Origin: RGVD01 sp040403075
Lineage (GTDB): Bacteria > Bacteroidota > Bacteroidia > UKL13-3
NCBI GenBank assembly: GCA_040403075.1
Contig: JBBALJ010000006.1
Span: 1 to 64,000 of the forward strand
Direction: 5' to 3'
Length of the DNA stretch: 64,000 nt
This document shows positions 36,870 through 47,579 of the stretch, in pieces. Both the position numbers and the translations under genes were made by a program. Below the pieces are notes generated by a model. That model did no database searches. It was given only the letters and a program-made list of their open reading frames with translations, and was not told the DNA's origin. How positions within the stretch are numbered: position 1 is the first letter of the stretch; each line of letters opens with the position of its first letter.

Positions 36870-39800
36870 TAAAGGTTGCCCCCAGCCAATAAAGTCTCCA
36901 ACGTTTCCACCAAATGATGTAAATATCTGTCCATTAGATTTTGTAAGTAGGTTCAGATTTATTTCGTAAGGAATAAGTTGAGTAATTACACCTGGGTCTG
37001 AAGACTTACCTCTAAATCCACCAGCATTTGATTTAATTAATGCGTCTCCAGAAATTGCATATTCTACTGAAAGTGCAGATGTGGCGTTTACCTTGATTGG
37101 AGCAATTGATGTAGGTAAGAATTCAACTGATACAATTGCATCCCCGCCAACTTTTGCATAGCCTCTTGAGAACTGAGGAATAATAAGTCCAGCGTTAAAG
37201 GTATCAAAGAATCCTTGACCTACTGATTTAGCTTGTGATCTAATCGGTCCAATTGGCATAGTAGATGCGACTCTAGAGTTAGCATTTGTATCAGATACCG
37301 CTAGAGATCCTGATAGGTCTGAAATAACTCTTAGAATTATACTTCCACCATCTTGTGCAATAGCATTTGAAGAAGGTGAGAATGTAGCAATTGTTGATAC
37401 TACTGGGTCAACATATCCTGTTGACTTCATTCCTCCAGATATTGGAGAAATACGAATGATTTGCATTCTGACATTTGTTTCTGTAATTGATACAAAATCA
37501 ACTGCTGCAATATCACTAGTTATTAAACCATCAAATGGAGAGGTAGTAATAATTTGAACAGATGCCCAGCCAGTTACTGTAGGCGTAGCAGTTACTTCTA
37601 CTCTTGTCCAATTATCGTTTACTGAAACATATTTAATTTCGCCAGTTGCTGATTCATTAGACCATCTGAGTTGAGCATACATTGCTCTTGGTTCTGCTCC
37701 AGCAATGTTTTTGACATATCCAGCAAAAGTATATGTTCTTCCAGCATAGAAGTATGTGTCTTGTGATATACCTAGCGGACCGATTGGGAAATCATCAAGT
37801 GTATCAAGTCTAGATACGAGTGCTGCTTGTGTGCCTTCATAAACGTAATCTGTTGTAATGTCAACGTTATTGTTAAGACCAGTCCAGAAACGTGTTCCAA
37901 GTTCAAACATTGTATTATTAATAATTGATCTTGCATCTTGGTAGAATCCAGCGTTAGATTGAATATTTGCAGAAAGTATTAGTCTGTTATTAAATCTTGG
38001 GTTTATTTGTCCGCCAGATGTCGCTTCAAGTCTTGTTCCTGTTGCAGGAGCTGTCTCAAAGTAATCTGGTATAAAGCTATCTACTGTTAATGTGGCTGCG
38101 TCAATTGCTGAAACAACATTTGTTTCAAGTAGTCCGTCTGAAACAACAATGCGAGCAGTTGCAACTCCAGTCTTTTCTCTTCCTGCTTGAGTTACAAGTC
38201 TTAGTCTTACCCAACCATCTTCTTGCGCTACTGAAATTACTTCAGATATTGAATTTGTTCTATCAGCCCATGTAATTTGAAGGTACATTGTTCTTGGAGA
38301 TAGACCAGAAATATTTCTTACATAAGCAGAGAATGAATAGTTTCCTCCTGCATATGCATTAAAGTCTTGAGATACTCCCGACGATCCCCAATCATTATCA
38401 AAGATAAGTGCTGAGTTTCCTCCATCAACAGAGTATTCTGGAGTTGTATACATAAAGCTTGAAAGCCCAGTCCAATACTTTGTTCCATTTTCAAATGATG
38501 GGTTTTCAAACAGATTGATTCTATCAGCTGGAACAAGTTCTGTAGATATTCCAAAGCCTTGCTTTGAACCAACTTGGGCAATAGCGTTAAGTGCTTGTAG
38601 GTCAAATGTAACAGAAGATTGTACATCAAGTCTTGAATTACCAATTGCAGCAATTGGACGAAGTGTTGTATTCTGAATATCATCAAGTGAAAGATAAGCC
38701 TCAGATGTTGCAAATGCTTGTACAGGACTAATTTTTGATACTTGCCTTATTGATATATTAAAGGCATTTGTATTTGATCCCGCTGAAGTCCCATCAAGAA
38801 TATTTTCGTGCCTTAGTCTTACTGTTAAGTTAGGCTTAGCAATAATAGAAAGTGTTTCATCTGCGCTTCCTGGTGTAGGAGGTTTAATGGTTGCGGGAAT
38901 TGAAATTCCAGGCTCACCAGATACACGTGCAACTCCTCTTAAAGGCTCAAGGGTAATATATTGTGTTGATATTAAATCAGCATCTGTTGTTGATAGTGCA
39001 CAAATTGGAGAAATTCTATATGAAGCAACAAATCTATCAGAACCATTGCTATCTGCAGAAGCAGACATAGAAATTGATCTTTGAACAACAAATCTATCAA
39101 AACCATTTGATTTGACTCTTGCAGAAATAATTTTTGCAGGAGCATTGGCAACAACTAAAGAAACGGTATCAACTAAAGTAACATCTGTGGAAAAGAATTT
39201 GTATGCATAAGAACCAACAATATACATTGTTGCAGGACCACTGTTTTTAGCAGTAGCAGTTAATGAAAGTTTTACCCAACCATCTTCAGGGGCAACGGTT
39301 ACAAGAGCACCTTCTGAGATACCAGTTGAGTAAACAATTTTAAGTTGCATTGTTCTTGGGCCACCAACAGCATTTTTAACCCAAGCACTAAAAGTGTAGT
39401 CTCTGCCTGTAAGTGCAACAAAGTCTTGAGTTGCAGCTATTGGGAGAAGTGAATCTGGGTCAGAGAAATCTTTGTATTTAAGGACTAAGCTTTTTCCACC
39501 ATCATATGAGTCTTCAGAGGTAAACTCTACTCCATTTGTAACTCCAGACCAGTAAAAAGAGCCTAGGTTAAAGTCGGCATCTCTTACAAGATTAACATCT
39601 TCAAACTGTTCTGGTTGATCTGCAACCAATTGCATAAGTAAACTTAGTTTTTCATTTGCCCCTGCTTTTGCATTTACTATTTGAGGTGTAAGAGATATCT
39701 CTCTTCCCTCAAGAATAGGTGGAATAAATCCACTGGAGGTTGTAGTAACCTGCATTGGAAGTATATAGTTAAATACAAATTTTTCAAATGCATTTGATTG

Positions 39801-42800
39801 AGCTACACCTACAAGATAAATAGATACTGGGAATCTTCCTTGAGATTTAGCATTTGCAGATAGGCTTAAAATTATATTTCTTGAAATAATTGCATCTACT
39901 ATTGCTGTTGCAAATGCACTATTAACTCCAAGAGGCATAACAGATGAAGTTGTTATATTAGCATTTGTAGTTGTTGCAGCTTTTAATGAAATAGAGTTGT
40001 TTACAAGTGTAACTCTTGAGTTAGCATTAGACTTGACTGATATTCCAAGGTATGGAAGAGTAGATTCTGTATCTGTAATAGTTAAAGATACATTATCAAT
40101 TACAGCAGTGTCCCCGCTAATGCTATTAAATGGGGTTGATGTAAGTATATACGCTGTTGCTTGTCCATTAATTGCGCCAATGCAGTCAAGCTTTAGTTGT
40201 ACCCAGCCATCTCCTGAAGCAACTGGAACGGCAACTCCAGTAGAAACTCTGTTATCTTTCCACTTAATAGCAAGATACATATTTCGTGGGGAATCGCCAG
40301 AGGTATTACGCACGTATGCGGTAAATGTATATCTTCTATCTTGGATAGCAATAAAGTCTTGACGTGCTCCAAATGGTCCTTCTGGGAATTCATCATATGT
40401 ATTGAGTGCTGACACAAGAAGACTATATGAACCATCTTGTACGGGGTCTGATATTATTGATACGCTATTGTTAATTCCGTACCAAGCACCTATTCCCGCT
40501 TCTATAGAAATATTTTGCAACTGGTTTTCAGTGATTGGTGCAACTGGTACTATAGGCAAGAATGTTTGAATAAGGCTTATTCTGTCATATGCTCCAGAAT
40601 TTCCTCCTGCAGAAAGAATTAAGTTTATTGATTGAGATACTACAAATGGATCAAAGTATCCTGATGCTTGAGCAATAGCTCTTGTTGCACCTATAGGCAT
40701 TACTGATCTTTCAATAATAATCCCATTTGTATCTGCGTTTACAGATTGAATTACAACATTCTTAAAATTAAATCTATCTGCTGCATTAGACTTTGTATTG
40801 ATTGAAGTAGTTGGCAATGACTCAAAAATAATATATTCTTTGAGGTTTTGCTTTGCAATACCTGTAGATCTTATTGCAAGTGAATTAACTGGGCCTATTG
40901 AAGTGTCAAGGTATCCAGAGCCTGTGGCAAATGCTTGAATTGGTCCAATTGGCAGAACAGACGTAAATCTGCTATTAGCATTTGTATTTGATGTAACATT
41001 TTCAATAAGTATGTACTGATTTCTTAATCTTTCAAAGGCATTTGATTTTACTCCTGCATTAATATAATCGTATGCGGTTAGTCCTAGCTGAATTCCAGTT
41101 TCTGCTTGTCCAAATACCTTTGCGGTTGCAATTAATCTAATTGGGCTAAAAGTTCCAATTGAAGAAACTAATGGGTCTACATAACCATTTGATTGTGCAT
41201 TGATAGCAAGTCTTAGCGGTTGTATAGATCTTTCTATAATTAAACCGTTACTAATAGCATTTATAGATTGAATTAATCTTGACTGGAATACAAATTTATC
41301 TCTTGCACTAGTATCTGCAGTAAGGTCAAGTATTGGATTAATAATGGAATATGTAGATATTTCAGCATTTGATTTTTCTCCAGTTGTTAGGTTTATAAGA
41401 ACTGAAGTGCCAATTGAATTAATTAATGGATCAATATATCCACTTGATAATGCATTGACTGTAAGTCTTAGTGGAATTGGGAATAGGACATTAATTCTAT
41501 TGTCTGCTTTAGCAAAGGCGGATATAGGTGAGATTCTAGAAGATACTGCAAATCTTTCTAGCCCGCTTGAATCTGCAAAAAGATTTAGAGTATCTGTAAG
41601 GCGTAACAATGGGCCAATTAATGCAGTTTGTATATTTAAACTAGACGATGCTTTACCATTGAGTGGTTCAAGAATAACTCCATTACTTATTCCAAACACT
41701 GGATCTACAAGTGCATAAGACTTAATGTTTGCTTTTGCTATTCCTGCAAGATTAAAGTTTAATTCTTCAAATGCAGTAGATTTAGCGTTTACTCTTTCTT
41801 TAAATACAGTTTGGAAATTAAACTTTTCTGTTGGATTTGATTTAGCTATTGCAATTTCGCTAAATGTACCAATTACTCTAAATCTATCTACTGCGTTAGA
41901 TCTTGCCCTTGCTGGACCAATTTCTATAGTTAATGTATCAAGAGTTTTTAGCAGTGGATCAAAGTAGCCCGTTGAAGATACAGATGCCTTAAGTGAAAGA
42001 GGTATTGTGTTAATTGTGTCTGTTATAGAAAGTATAACTGAGTCAACAGCTGCTACGTCTGAGGATGAGTTATCAAATGGAGTAGATGTAATAACATAGG
42101 CTGTTGCTTGATTAATAATGCTTGTAGAGTAAAATCCTTCTGCAGTTAAGGTAACCCATCCGTCTGAAGTTGAAACCATTCTTGGAATAGAATTAACAAT
42201 AGTTCCGTCATCAAACCTAATTCCAACATACATCTCTCTTGAAGAATCTACTGGACCAACATTTTTTACAAGTGCAGATATTGTATATCTTTTGTTTGTG
42301 CCAAAATTCTTAAATGTTTGATATATTCCTAAAGGTCCGTATTGTTCATTTGAATAATCATTTATCCCTTGTACAAAAACAATACGAGATGTTTTTTCGA
42401 TACCATCATAAATGTATCCCTCAGTTCCAACTGAGTACCAGTTTGCTATACCCAAATCAAATTGAGAATTTTGTAGTATGTTTTGTGTGTTAAATGTAAC
42501 AACAGCTGCACCAGATTTAGCATTAATTCTTTCTGTGAATACTGTTTGGAAATTAAATTTTTCAGATAAGGTTGAATCTGCAATTGCTGCAAAGATAAAT
42601 GTTGATGCAATTGCTATTCTTGAGTTAGCATTTGATAATGCTTTAGTTGGGCCAATCTCAAGTGAAAGATCATTAAGTGGCTTAAGTAATGGATCAAAAT
42701 AACCACTAGATTGTGCATTGACAGCAACTCTAAGGACAATGGAAGATGTCTCTGCTATATTAAGGTTTGACTTAGTAATTACTCTTTCAATTATTCTTGA

Positions 42801-44249
42801 TTGGAAATTAAACTTTTCAAAAGTATTTGAATCTGCTATGGCATTTGAAGAAAGTGTAGATGCAACAATTGAAGTTTTAATGGTTGAATTTGAGTTAACT
42901 CCACCGATTGCTATTGGATTAAATGATACCAAAGAAATAACATCTACGCCAGACTTAGCATTGATAGATAGCCTAAATGGTGTTGCAACTGGAGAAAGAT
43001 TAATAAATGAATTAGCTGTAGATCCTGCAAAAAGCGGGAATCTATAATTGACGGTAAAACTTGAATTTGCATTAGTGTCAGATGCAGCATTATTTCCTAC
43101 ATCAGTATTTGTAGGCATAGATATAACTAGGCTAAAGCTGTCCCTAAGTGCTGGCTTACCTGATGCAAATAGTGATAGGTTATAGGTAAGTATACCTGAT
43201 ACTAATGGGTCTATATAACCTGTTCCCGCCCCAATTGCTCTTATAGAGCTAATTGGCATGGTAGATGAGGTAAAGATTAATGCATTAGATTGAGCTTGTG
43301 CTCTTATGGGAGAAATAACTAGAGCAATAGATGAAGGATTAATTCTTGCATTTGATATAGCAGAAATTACTGAGATTAAATCATAAATAAATCTAAAGTT
43401 ATCTGATAAAATTGCTTTTGCATTTAACGTTGGTGTTGGTTGAATAGATACTGATATTGGATCTACTATTGTTACTTTAGCTGATGCTTTTGAAGAAGTT
43501 GAATTTGTTGCTGCATTTAAAGCAATATTTCCACCAGCAATTGCACCTGCTTGTGCTGCGCTTATAAGTTTAATTGGATTAATATATCCATTTGAAACTG
43601 TAGATGCCTGACCTACATCAAGAAGGATTGGAAAATTTAATAATGTTTGAAATGCTGTTGTTGCACTAAAAGATGAAGTATAGGTCTGTGTAGCATTAGA
43701 TCTTGATATCTTAAATGAAGCAGCAAGACCTGAGTATGAATCTAAATATGTTCCAGTCCATGGAGCACCACCATCGCTGTTTGCTGGAAAGTTATATCCA
43801 GCTAAACTTTGCAAAGATGTTGTGCCAATAAGTATGGCGGGAGCAAGTGCTGAAGGAATAGATGTTGTTATACTTGTTACAGGAGTAGCACCAGTTGTAG
43901 AAGTATATGCTATAGGTTGACCAAATCTTTCACCTTCTGCTTTTCTAAATATGTATAAAGCAGAGCCAATGGCGGTAGGAGATCCATTTGCCGTATAGGT
44001 TATTGTTTGACCTATCTCAAGTCTAGAGGAAGCTACTGTATAAAAATTATATGATTGTGGTGCTGTTGGGTTTGTATTAGAAGAATAAATATAGTAAATA
44101 TTAAGACCATCAGATATTGTTCCAAGAGATCCTTCTTTTTGTGCAACTTGAACAATAATTAAGTCACCAGGATTAACTGAATCTGTTAATGTTACTGTAC
44201 TTGTATTGCCAGAGAATATACCTCCTGTTTGTAGTAGTAGATTAGCCAT
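36867..44249 (-). CDS. Giant repeat protein with five carbohydrate-binding-like modules
   Basis: 2460 residues. Two repeat types alternate. Type 1 is a ~150-residue jelly-roll resembling CBM4/9 modules, present five times (about 42000-42480, 40050-40530, 39130-39600, 38080-38520, 37450-37930). Each starts with N-x-x-F-E-x-G-x-x-W and contains RTYTFSAYVRN, PREMYLxI and DGWVxL blocks. Type 2 is a ~25-40-residue motif repeated dozens of times (SNANSR, EKFNFQTVFxERINAKS, SSGYFDPLL). The N-terminal ~190 residues are a separate beta domain. It is likely an extended capsid or tail decoration that holds polysaccharide-binding modules away from the particle (inference). Confidence 0.75.
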   Translation of the reverse strand: MANLLLQTGGIFSGNTSTVTLTDSVNPGDLIIVQVAQKEGSLGTISDGLNIYYIYSSNTNPTAPQSYNFYTVASSRLEIGQTITYTANGSPTAIGSALYIFRKAEGERFGQPIAYTSTTGATPVTSITTSIPSALAPAILIGTTSLQSLAGYNFPANSDGGAPWTGTYLDSYSGLAASFKISRSNATQTYTSSFSATTAFQTLLNFPILLDVGQASTVSNGYINPIKLISAAQAGAIAGGNIALNAATNSTSSKASAKVTIVDPISVSIQPTPTLNAKAILSDNFRFIYDLISVISAISNARINPSSIALVISPIRAQAQSNALIFTSSTMPISSIRAIGAGTGYIDPLVSGILTYNLSLFASGKPALRDSFSLVISMPTNTDVGNNAASDTNANSSFTVNYRFPLFAGSTANSFINLSPVATPFRLSINAKSGVDVISLVSFNPIAIGGVNSNSTIKTSIVASTLSSNAIADSNTFEKFNFQSRIIERVITKSNLNIAETSSIVLRVAVNAQSSGYFDPLLKPLNDLSLEIGPTKALSNANSRIAIASTFIFAAIADSTLSEKFNFQTVFTERINAKSGAAVVTFNTQNILQNSQFDLGIANWYSVGTEGYIYDGIEKTSRIVFVQGINDYSNEQYGPLGIYQTFKNFGTNKRYTISALVKNVGPVDSSREMYVGIRFDDGTIVNSIPRMVSTSDGWVTLTAEGFYSTSIINQATAYVITSTPFDNSSSDVAAVDSVILSITDTINTIPLSLKASVSSTGYFDPLLKTLDTLTIEIGPARARSNAVDRFRVIGTFSEIAIAKSNPTEKFNFQTVFKERVNAKSTAFEELNFNLAGIAKANIKSYALVDPVFGISNGVILEPLNGKASSSLNIQTALIGPLLRLTDTLNLFADSSGLERFAVSSRISPISAFAKADNRINVLFPIPLRLTVNALSSGYIDPLINSIGTSVLINLTTGEKSNAEISTYSIINPILDLTADTSARDKFVFQSRLIQSINAISNGLIIERSIQPLRLAINAQSNGYVDPLVSSIGTFSPIRLIATAKVFGQAETGIQLGLTAYDYINAGVKSNAFERLRNQYILIENVTSNTNANSRFTSVLPIGPIQAFATGSGYLDTSIGPVNSLAIRSTGIAKQNLKEYIIFESLPTTSINTKSNAADRFNFKNVVIQSVNADTNGIIIERSVMPIGATRAIAQASGYFDPFVVSQSINLILSAGGNSGAYDRISLIQTFLPIVPVAPITENQLQNISIEAGIGAWYGINNSVSIISDPVQDGSYSLLVSALNTYDEFPEGPFGARQDFIAIQDRRYTFTAYVRNTSGDSPRNMYLAIKWKDNRVSTGVAVPVASGDGWVQLKLDCIGAINGQATAYILTSTPFNSISGDTAVIDNVSLTITDTESTLPYLGISVKSNANSRVTLVNNSISLKAATTTNANITTSSVMPLGVNSAFATAIVDAIISRNIILSLSANAKSQGRFPVSIYLVGVAQSNAFEKFVFNYILPMQVTTTSSGFIPPILEGREISLTPQIVNAKAGANEKLSLLMQLVADQPEQFEDVNLVRDADFNLGSFYWSGVTNGVEFTSEDSYDGGKSLVLKYKDFSDPDSLLPIAATQDFVALTGRDYTFSAWVKNAVGGPRTMQLKIVYSTGISEGALVTVAPEDGWVKLSLTATAKNSGPATMYIVGSYAYKFFSTDVTLVDTVSLVVANAPAKIISARVKSNGFDRFVVQRSISMSASADSNGSDRFVASYRISPICALSTTDADLISTQYITLEPLRGVARVSGEPGISIPATIKPPTPGSADETLSIIAKPNLTVRLRHENILDGTSAGSNTNAFNISIRQVSKISPVQAFATSEAYLSLDDIQNTTLRPIAAIGNSRLDVQSSVTFDLQALNAIAQVGSKQGFGISTELVPADRINLFENPSFENGTKYWTGLSSFMYTTPEYSVDGGNSALIFDNDWGSSGVSQDFNAYAGGNYSFSAYVRNISGLSPRTMYLQITWADRTNSISEVISVAQEDGWVRLRLVTQAGREKTGVATARIVVSDGLLETNVVSAIDAATLTVDSFIPDYFETAPATGTRLEATSGGQINPRFNNRLILSANIQSNAGFYQDARSIINNTMFELGTRFWTGLNNNVDITTDYVYEGTQAALVSRLDTLDDFPIGPLGISQDTYFYAGRTYTFAGYVKNIAGAEPRAMYAQLRWSNESATGEIKYVSVNDNWTRVEVTATPTVTGWASVQIITTSPFDGLITSDIAAVDFVSITETNVRMQIIRISPISGGMKSTGYVDPVVSTIATFSPSSNAIAQDGGSIILRVISDLSGSLAVSDTNANSRVASTMPIGPIRSQAKSVGQGFFDTFNAGLIIPQFSRGYAKVGGDAIVSVEFLPTSIAPIKVNATSALSVEYAISGDALIKSNAGGFRGKSSDPGVITQLIPYEINLNLLTKSNGQIFTSFGGNVGDFIGWGQPL

Positions 44250-44640
44250 TCATTCCCCCCGCTAAAACATAAAAATCGCTTGTCCCAGATATACTAGGAC
44301 AAGCGATTAATATGGGAGAAACATCATTATTCTTGTCAATGGATAATGATGATGTGGCGGTTAAGAACTGTTTAGAATTGAAAATTGTACCAAAAATGTG
44401 AGGTGAGTTTTGACTTGCCTCATATGTTTTCATATTTACTTTTGGCTTTATTTGTTTGCCCTTTATTGCATTTCCAATTTTAAACATTGACGAAAGACTT
44501 AAATTTTGTTTTTTTGAAGGAGGTTTAATTTCTACTTGTGGGCTTACAAGGATTGATGCTTGTGCATTATAAATAACCCCAGGGGTTGCATATGCTTTGA
44601 CTGTGGTTTCTGTTTTTGCGGAAACGGACATTATCAGCAT
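44242..44640 (-). CDS. Small hypothetical protein preceding the giant repeat protein
   Basis: 132 residues, basic in the middle (KKQNLSLSSMFKIGNAIKGKQIKPK), beta-strand-like at both ends. Not recognised. The first Met is supported by an AAGAGGTG ribosome site. It overlaps the start of the giant repeat gene by 8 nt, suggesting coupled translation and a partner role in attaching or folding that protein. Confidence 0.5.
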   Translation of the reverse strand: MLIMSVSAKTETTVKAYATPGVIYNAQASILVSPQVEIKPPSKKQNLSLSSMFKIGNAIKGKQIKPKVNMKTYEASQNSPHIFGTIFNSKQFLTATSSLSIDKNNDVSPILIACPSISGTSDFYVLAGGMNG

Positions 44641-44671
44641 TGCTCACCTCTTAATTTTGTATTTTTTATAG

Positions 44672-44695
44672 TGCCCACCCCCGAAGGGGTGGGCA
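44672..44695 (-). terminator. UUCG-tetraloop hairpin after the 617-residue gene
   Basis: Perfect 10-bp GC-rich stem (TGCCCACCCC / GGGGTGGGCA) closed, on the minus strand, by the very stable C(UUCG)G loop. What follows is CTATAAAAAATA rather than a U tract. It may be an mRNA-protecting 3' hairpin or a weak terminator. Confidence 0.55.
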
Positions 44696-44721
44696 ACCAT
44701 AATGTTTTAATAAACTAAATA

Positions 44722-46575
44722 TTAGTTTACGTACAAGCTTAGCTGATTAGTACCAATTGTAACTTGGTCGTTAACAGCTGGTGTTCTTGGAGTATCCAAT
44801 GCCCACCATGCAAGAAGTTCACCATTTTGAATACCTGAAACTGTACCAGCTACTGTTGAAGAACCTGTTGTAGAGTTTGCAATATAGAAAGCGGTTGTTG
44901 GAGCTGCTGTGTCTACGCCTACGACAGTGTAAAGTCCATTGTAACCAAGTGGTGTAATACCATTGATGTAGACTTGATGTCCTGCGTTTAGACCGTGTGC
45001 TGCAGATGTAAGAATTCTTACAAATCCTGCTGCTGGTGTAGATGCTGTAACAGCACCTACTGCAACTACTGAGTTAGCTGTTGGTGTTGAAACAAGTGCT
45101 GCGTGTGTGACAGTTGCACCTGTTCCTGCTGTGAATGCACCAAATGTCAAAGAACCTGATGCAGGTCCTTGAATAAGTCCACCGACAGATACTGCACCAA
45201 CACGAGCTACAGAAATTGTTCCTCCTGGGGCACCAGTTGTTGGATCAAAGACAACAAATGCACCTGCGTTAGACGCAAATACCTGTGTAGTTCTATTGTA
45301 TCCTGTTACACCAGTTGCACCAGAAATAACTACTGTATCTCCAGCTCTAAAGCTGTTAGATGCAATGTATGTTACGAATCCAGTTGCTGGAATTGCTGTT
45401 GTACCGTTAACAAAGTATGAAGTTGGGTAAACAGTTGTTGCTGATGCTGCAATTGAAACGTTAGTTGTTGCTGCACCTGTTCCAGTAAGCTGTGAGGCTA
45501 CTGTAAATGTTGATGTTGTTGGAACTGCTACAACGGTTGCGTTGACTTGATCCAAAACACCTGCTGAAATTGTTGTGCCGATTACGTTAACTGTTGAACC
45601 AATAACAAGTCCGTGGTTAGCAATTGCTGCTGTACCTGTACCTGTTGCTGTATTGTATGTTGTAAATGTAACGTTGTATGGTCCGTTTAGAAGTGCTGTA
45701 CCACCAGTGAATGTACCATTCGCTGAAGCTGATGTAGCATTTCCTGTAATTGTTGTTTGGTTTGTACCAAATGTAAATGTTGTAGATGAAGGAACTGAAG
45801 TAACTGTATATGTACCTGCTGAAATTGTTCCTGTACCACCTGTCCATGAACCACCAATTGTAATGTTGTCTCCAACTGCAACACCCTGGTTAGCGGATGT
45901 TGTAACTGTTGCAACGTATGGAGGATTACCTGTTGAACCAGAAATTACAATGTTTGTAACTGTAAGGTTTGTTGATAGGCCTGGTGAAAATGTTGGAGCT
46001 GCTGTTCCAACACCATTTACGTTTTGTCCTGTTCCAACAAACACTGTTGATGTTCCTGAGTTAGGACCTGTTGCTGCTGACCATGTGATTGATTGACGAA
46101 CATAACCTGTTGCAGCGTATTCCTGGATCTGTAGAGTTCCTGGAGCACCTGATGTTTGTAGATAGTTATTATCTAGTGGTTGTGCTGTGCAAAGTGCAAT
46201 GTATGTTGTTTTTCCTTGTGGAAGGAAGTAAACAATACCACCAGTTGCACCTGATGTTACTGTTGAGTTAAGAATTGAGAACTGATTGTTTGCATAGTTC
46301 ACGTTCTGAACTACCCATGCTGCGTTAAGAGCTGTTACTGTTGCAACACCTGCGATAACTACTGTCATACCTGGGACAATACCAGTTACATCTGCTACGT
46401 TAACAAGAGTAAAACCTGTACGAGCAACACCTGTGTTTACGTTTGGTGCTACGTCTAAGTTTACTGCTGTGAACGATGTGATTGACTTCTGATTATTTGT
46501 TAGTCCCAAAGAGGAACGACCAGTTAGTGCTTCAAGGGCGTATCTACTACCTGTGTCTGAAAATTGACCTGCCAT
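44722..46575 (-). CDS. Appendage protein with FCCH-like beta repeats
   Basis: 617 residues of Thr/Val/Gly-rich beta modules related to those of the 1579-residue protein (MTVVIAGVATVTALNAAWVV, GYNGLYTVVGVD). An N-terminal segment (SRYALEALTGRSSLGL) and a domain around 135-190 (KTTYIALCTAQPLD ... TGYVRQSITW) look like a phage structural N-terminal module. Strong ribosome site AAAAGGAGAAA. Gene ends in the UUCG hairpin, so it may be expressed as its own unit. Possibly a head or tail decoration protein. Confidence 0.65.
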   Translation of the reverse strand: MAGQFSDTGSRYALEALTGRSSLGLTNNQKSITSFTAVNLDVAPNVNTGVARTGFTLVNVADVTGIVPGMTVVIAGVATVTALNAAWVVQNVNYANNQFSILNSTVTSGATGGIVYFLPQGKTTYIALCTAQPLDNNYLQTSGAPGTLQIQEYAATGYVRQSITWSAATGPNSGTSTVFVGTGQNVNGVGTAAPTFSPGLSTNLTVTNIVISGSTGNPPYVATVTTSANQGVAVGDNITIGGSWTGGTGTISAGTYTVTSVPSSTTFTFGTNQTTITGNATSASANGTFTGGTALLNGPYNVTFTTYNTATGTGTAAIANHGLVIGSTVNVIGTTISAGVLDQVNATVVAVPTTSTFTVASQLTGTGAATTNVSIAASATTVYPTSYFVNGTTAIPATGFVTYIASNSFRAGDTVVISGATGVTGYNRTTQVFASNAGAFVVFDPTTGAPGGTISVARVGAVSVGGLIQGPASGSLTFGAFTAGTGATVTHAALVSTPTANSVVAVGAVTASTPAAGFVRILTSAAHGLNAGHQVYINGITPLGYNGLYTVVGVDTAAPTTAFYIANSTTGSSTVAGTVSGIQNGELLAWWALDTPRTPAVNDQVTIGTNQLSLYVN

Positions 46576-46605
46576 TTATTTTTTCTCCTTTTGTTTCTGT
46601 TTTTT

Positions 46606-47142
46606 TTATTCGATTACTAAAGTTACTGTAAGGTTTGCCCCTGCTGTAACTGATCCGACTCCATCAATGTTTACTGTTACGTAATCATTGGGTAATACGG
46701 AAACCTTTGATATTGAACCTAGCTTTGTGTACTCACCTGGTTGTAAAACAATTGGTGCGTTCAACATAGAAGCTTCATTTATTCGAACATCAACAATGAT
46801 TGCTGAACCACTTGATGGTGTTCCTACGCTAACACGTACTGTGCTAACTGTTCCTGCTCTTTCTATATAAAATCTTTGTGTACCTTGCGTTGCAACTAAA
46901 CTACCTTGACGGCTAAATACTGGATTCATTCCAAATTTACCAGTAGCACCCGTTGGTCCTGTTGGTCCTTGTGAACCAGTTTGACCAGATGCATAAGGTA
47001 AAATATTCCAGTTTGTAGAACCGTTACCAACTTTAAATTTTAAAGTATCAGTTTCAACTGCTAACTCACCTTCTGCAAGAACTGGATCTGCTGAAGTCCA
47101 AGCTGATGACAAACCTCGTCTAATTTGAATTTGAATTGCCAT
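46606..47142 (-). CDS. Fibre protein with Mtd-N-like domain and collagen-like stalk
   Basis: 178 residues. Residues 1-50 (IQIRRGLSSAWTSADPVLAEG ... ETDTLKFKVGNGSTNWNILPY) match the Mtd N-terminal/phage fibre attachment domain. A short Gly-x-y stretch (GSQGPTGPTGATG) follows, then a C-terminal beta domain (~90-178) rich in V/T. Start overlaps the previous stop as TAATG. Likely a small trimeric receptor-binding or decoration fibre. Confidence 0.8.
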   Translation of the reverse strand: MAIQIQIRRGLSSAWTSADPVLAEGELAVETDTLKFKVGNGSTNWNILPYASGQTGSQGPTGPTGATGKFGMNPVFSRQGSLVATQGTQRFYIERAGTVSTVRVSVGTPSSGSAIIVDVRINEASMLNAPIVLQPGEYTKLGSISKVSVLPNDYVTVNIDGVGSVTAGANLTVTLVIE

Positions 47143-47549
47143 TAGATGATTATTCCTCCGCCATCAATTGGATTGATTCCACCATATACTGATGCTGGAA
47201 CTCCTCCATCATATTGTCCTGCAGTTAAAACATTTCCTTGCGGTCCAGTTGGTCCTTGTATTCCTGTTAACGCAGGAGTAAGTTGTACCCACTGAAAACT
47301 ATTTGCATCTTGTGTATATGTATATTCTACACCATTTATAGTATTAACCCAACGATCACCTGTTGTTGGTGACTCTGGTGGAGTATTTGCTACAAAAAAT
47401 CCTGCTGATGATCCCGCTGGACCCTGTGGACCTGTTGGTCCAAAGGTACTTGTAATGTTTTCCCAGCCTAAGCCGTTCCATTTCCAAGTATAATTACCAA
47501 ACGTGTATGTTTGGTTTAGCGTGGGGGACGCAGGAAAATCAATTGGCAT
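47142..47549 (-). CDS. Small collagen-containing fibre protein with PIDFPASP module
   Basis: 135 residues from ATG 47549, chosen because TAGGTGAG precedes it and because its paralog at 36844 starts at the same residue (MPLDFP); a GTG two codons earlier is possible. Order: PIDFPASPTLNQTYTFGNYTW module, a Gly-x-y stretch, a GDRWVN...FQWVQL module that recurs in the 907-residue fibre, a second Gly-x-y stretch, and a C-terminal DGGVPASVYGG motif common at ends of phage fibre proteins. Confidence 0.7.
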   Translation of the reverse strand: MPIDFPASPTLNQTYTFGNYTWKWNGLGWENITSTFGPTGPQGPAGSSAGFFVANTPPESPTTGDRWVNTINGVEYTYTQDANSFQWVQLTPALTGIQGPTGPQGNVLTAGQYDGGVPASVYGGINPIDGGGIII

Positions 47550-47579
47550 ACTCACCTACCATAAACTAGTCTATGCTAG

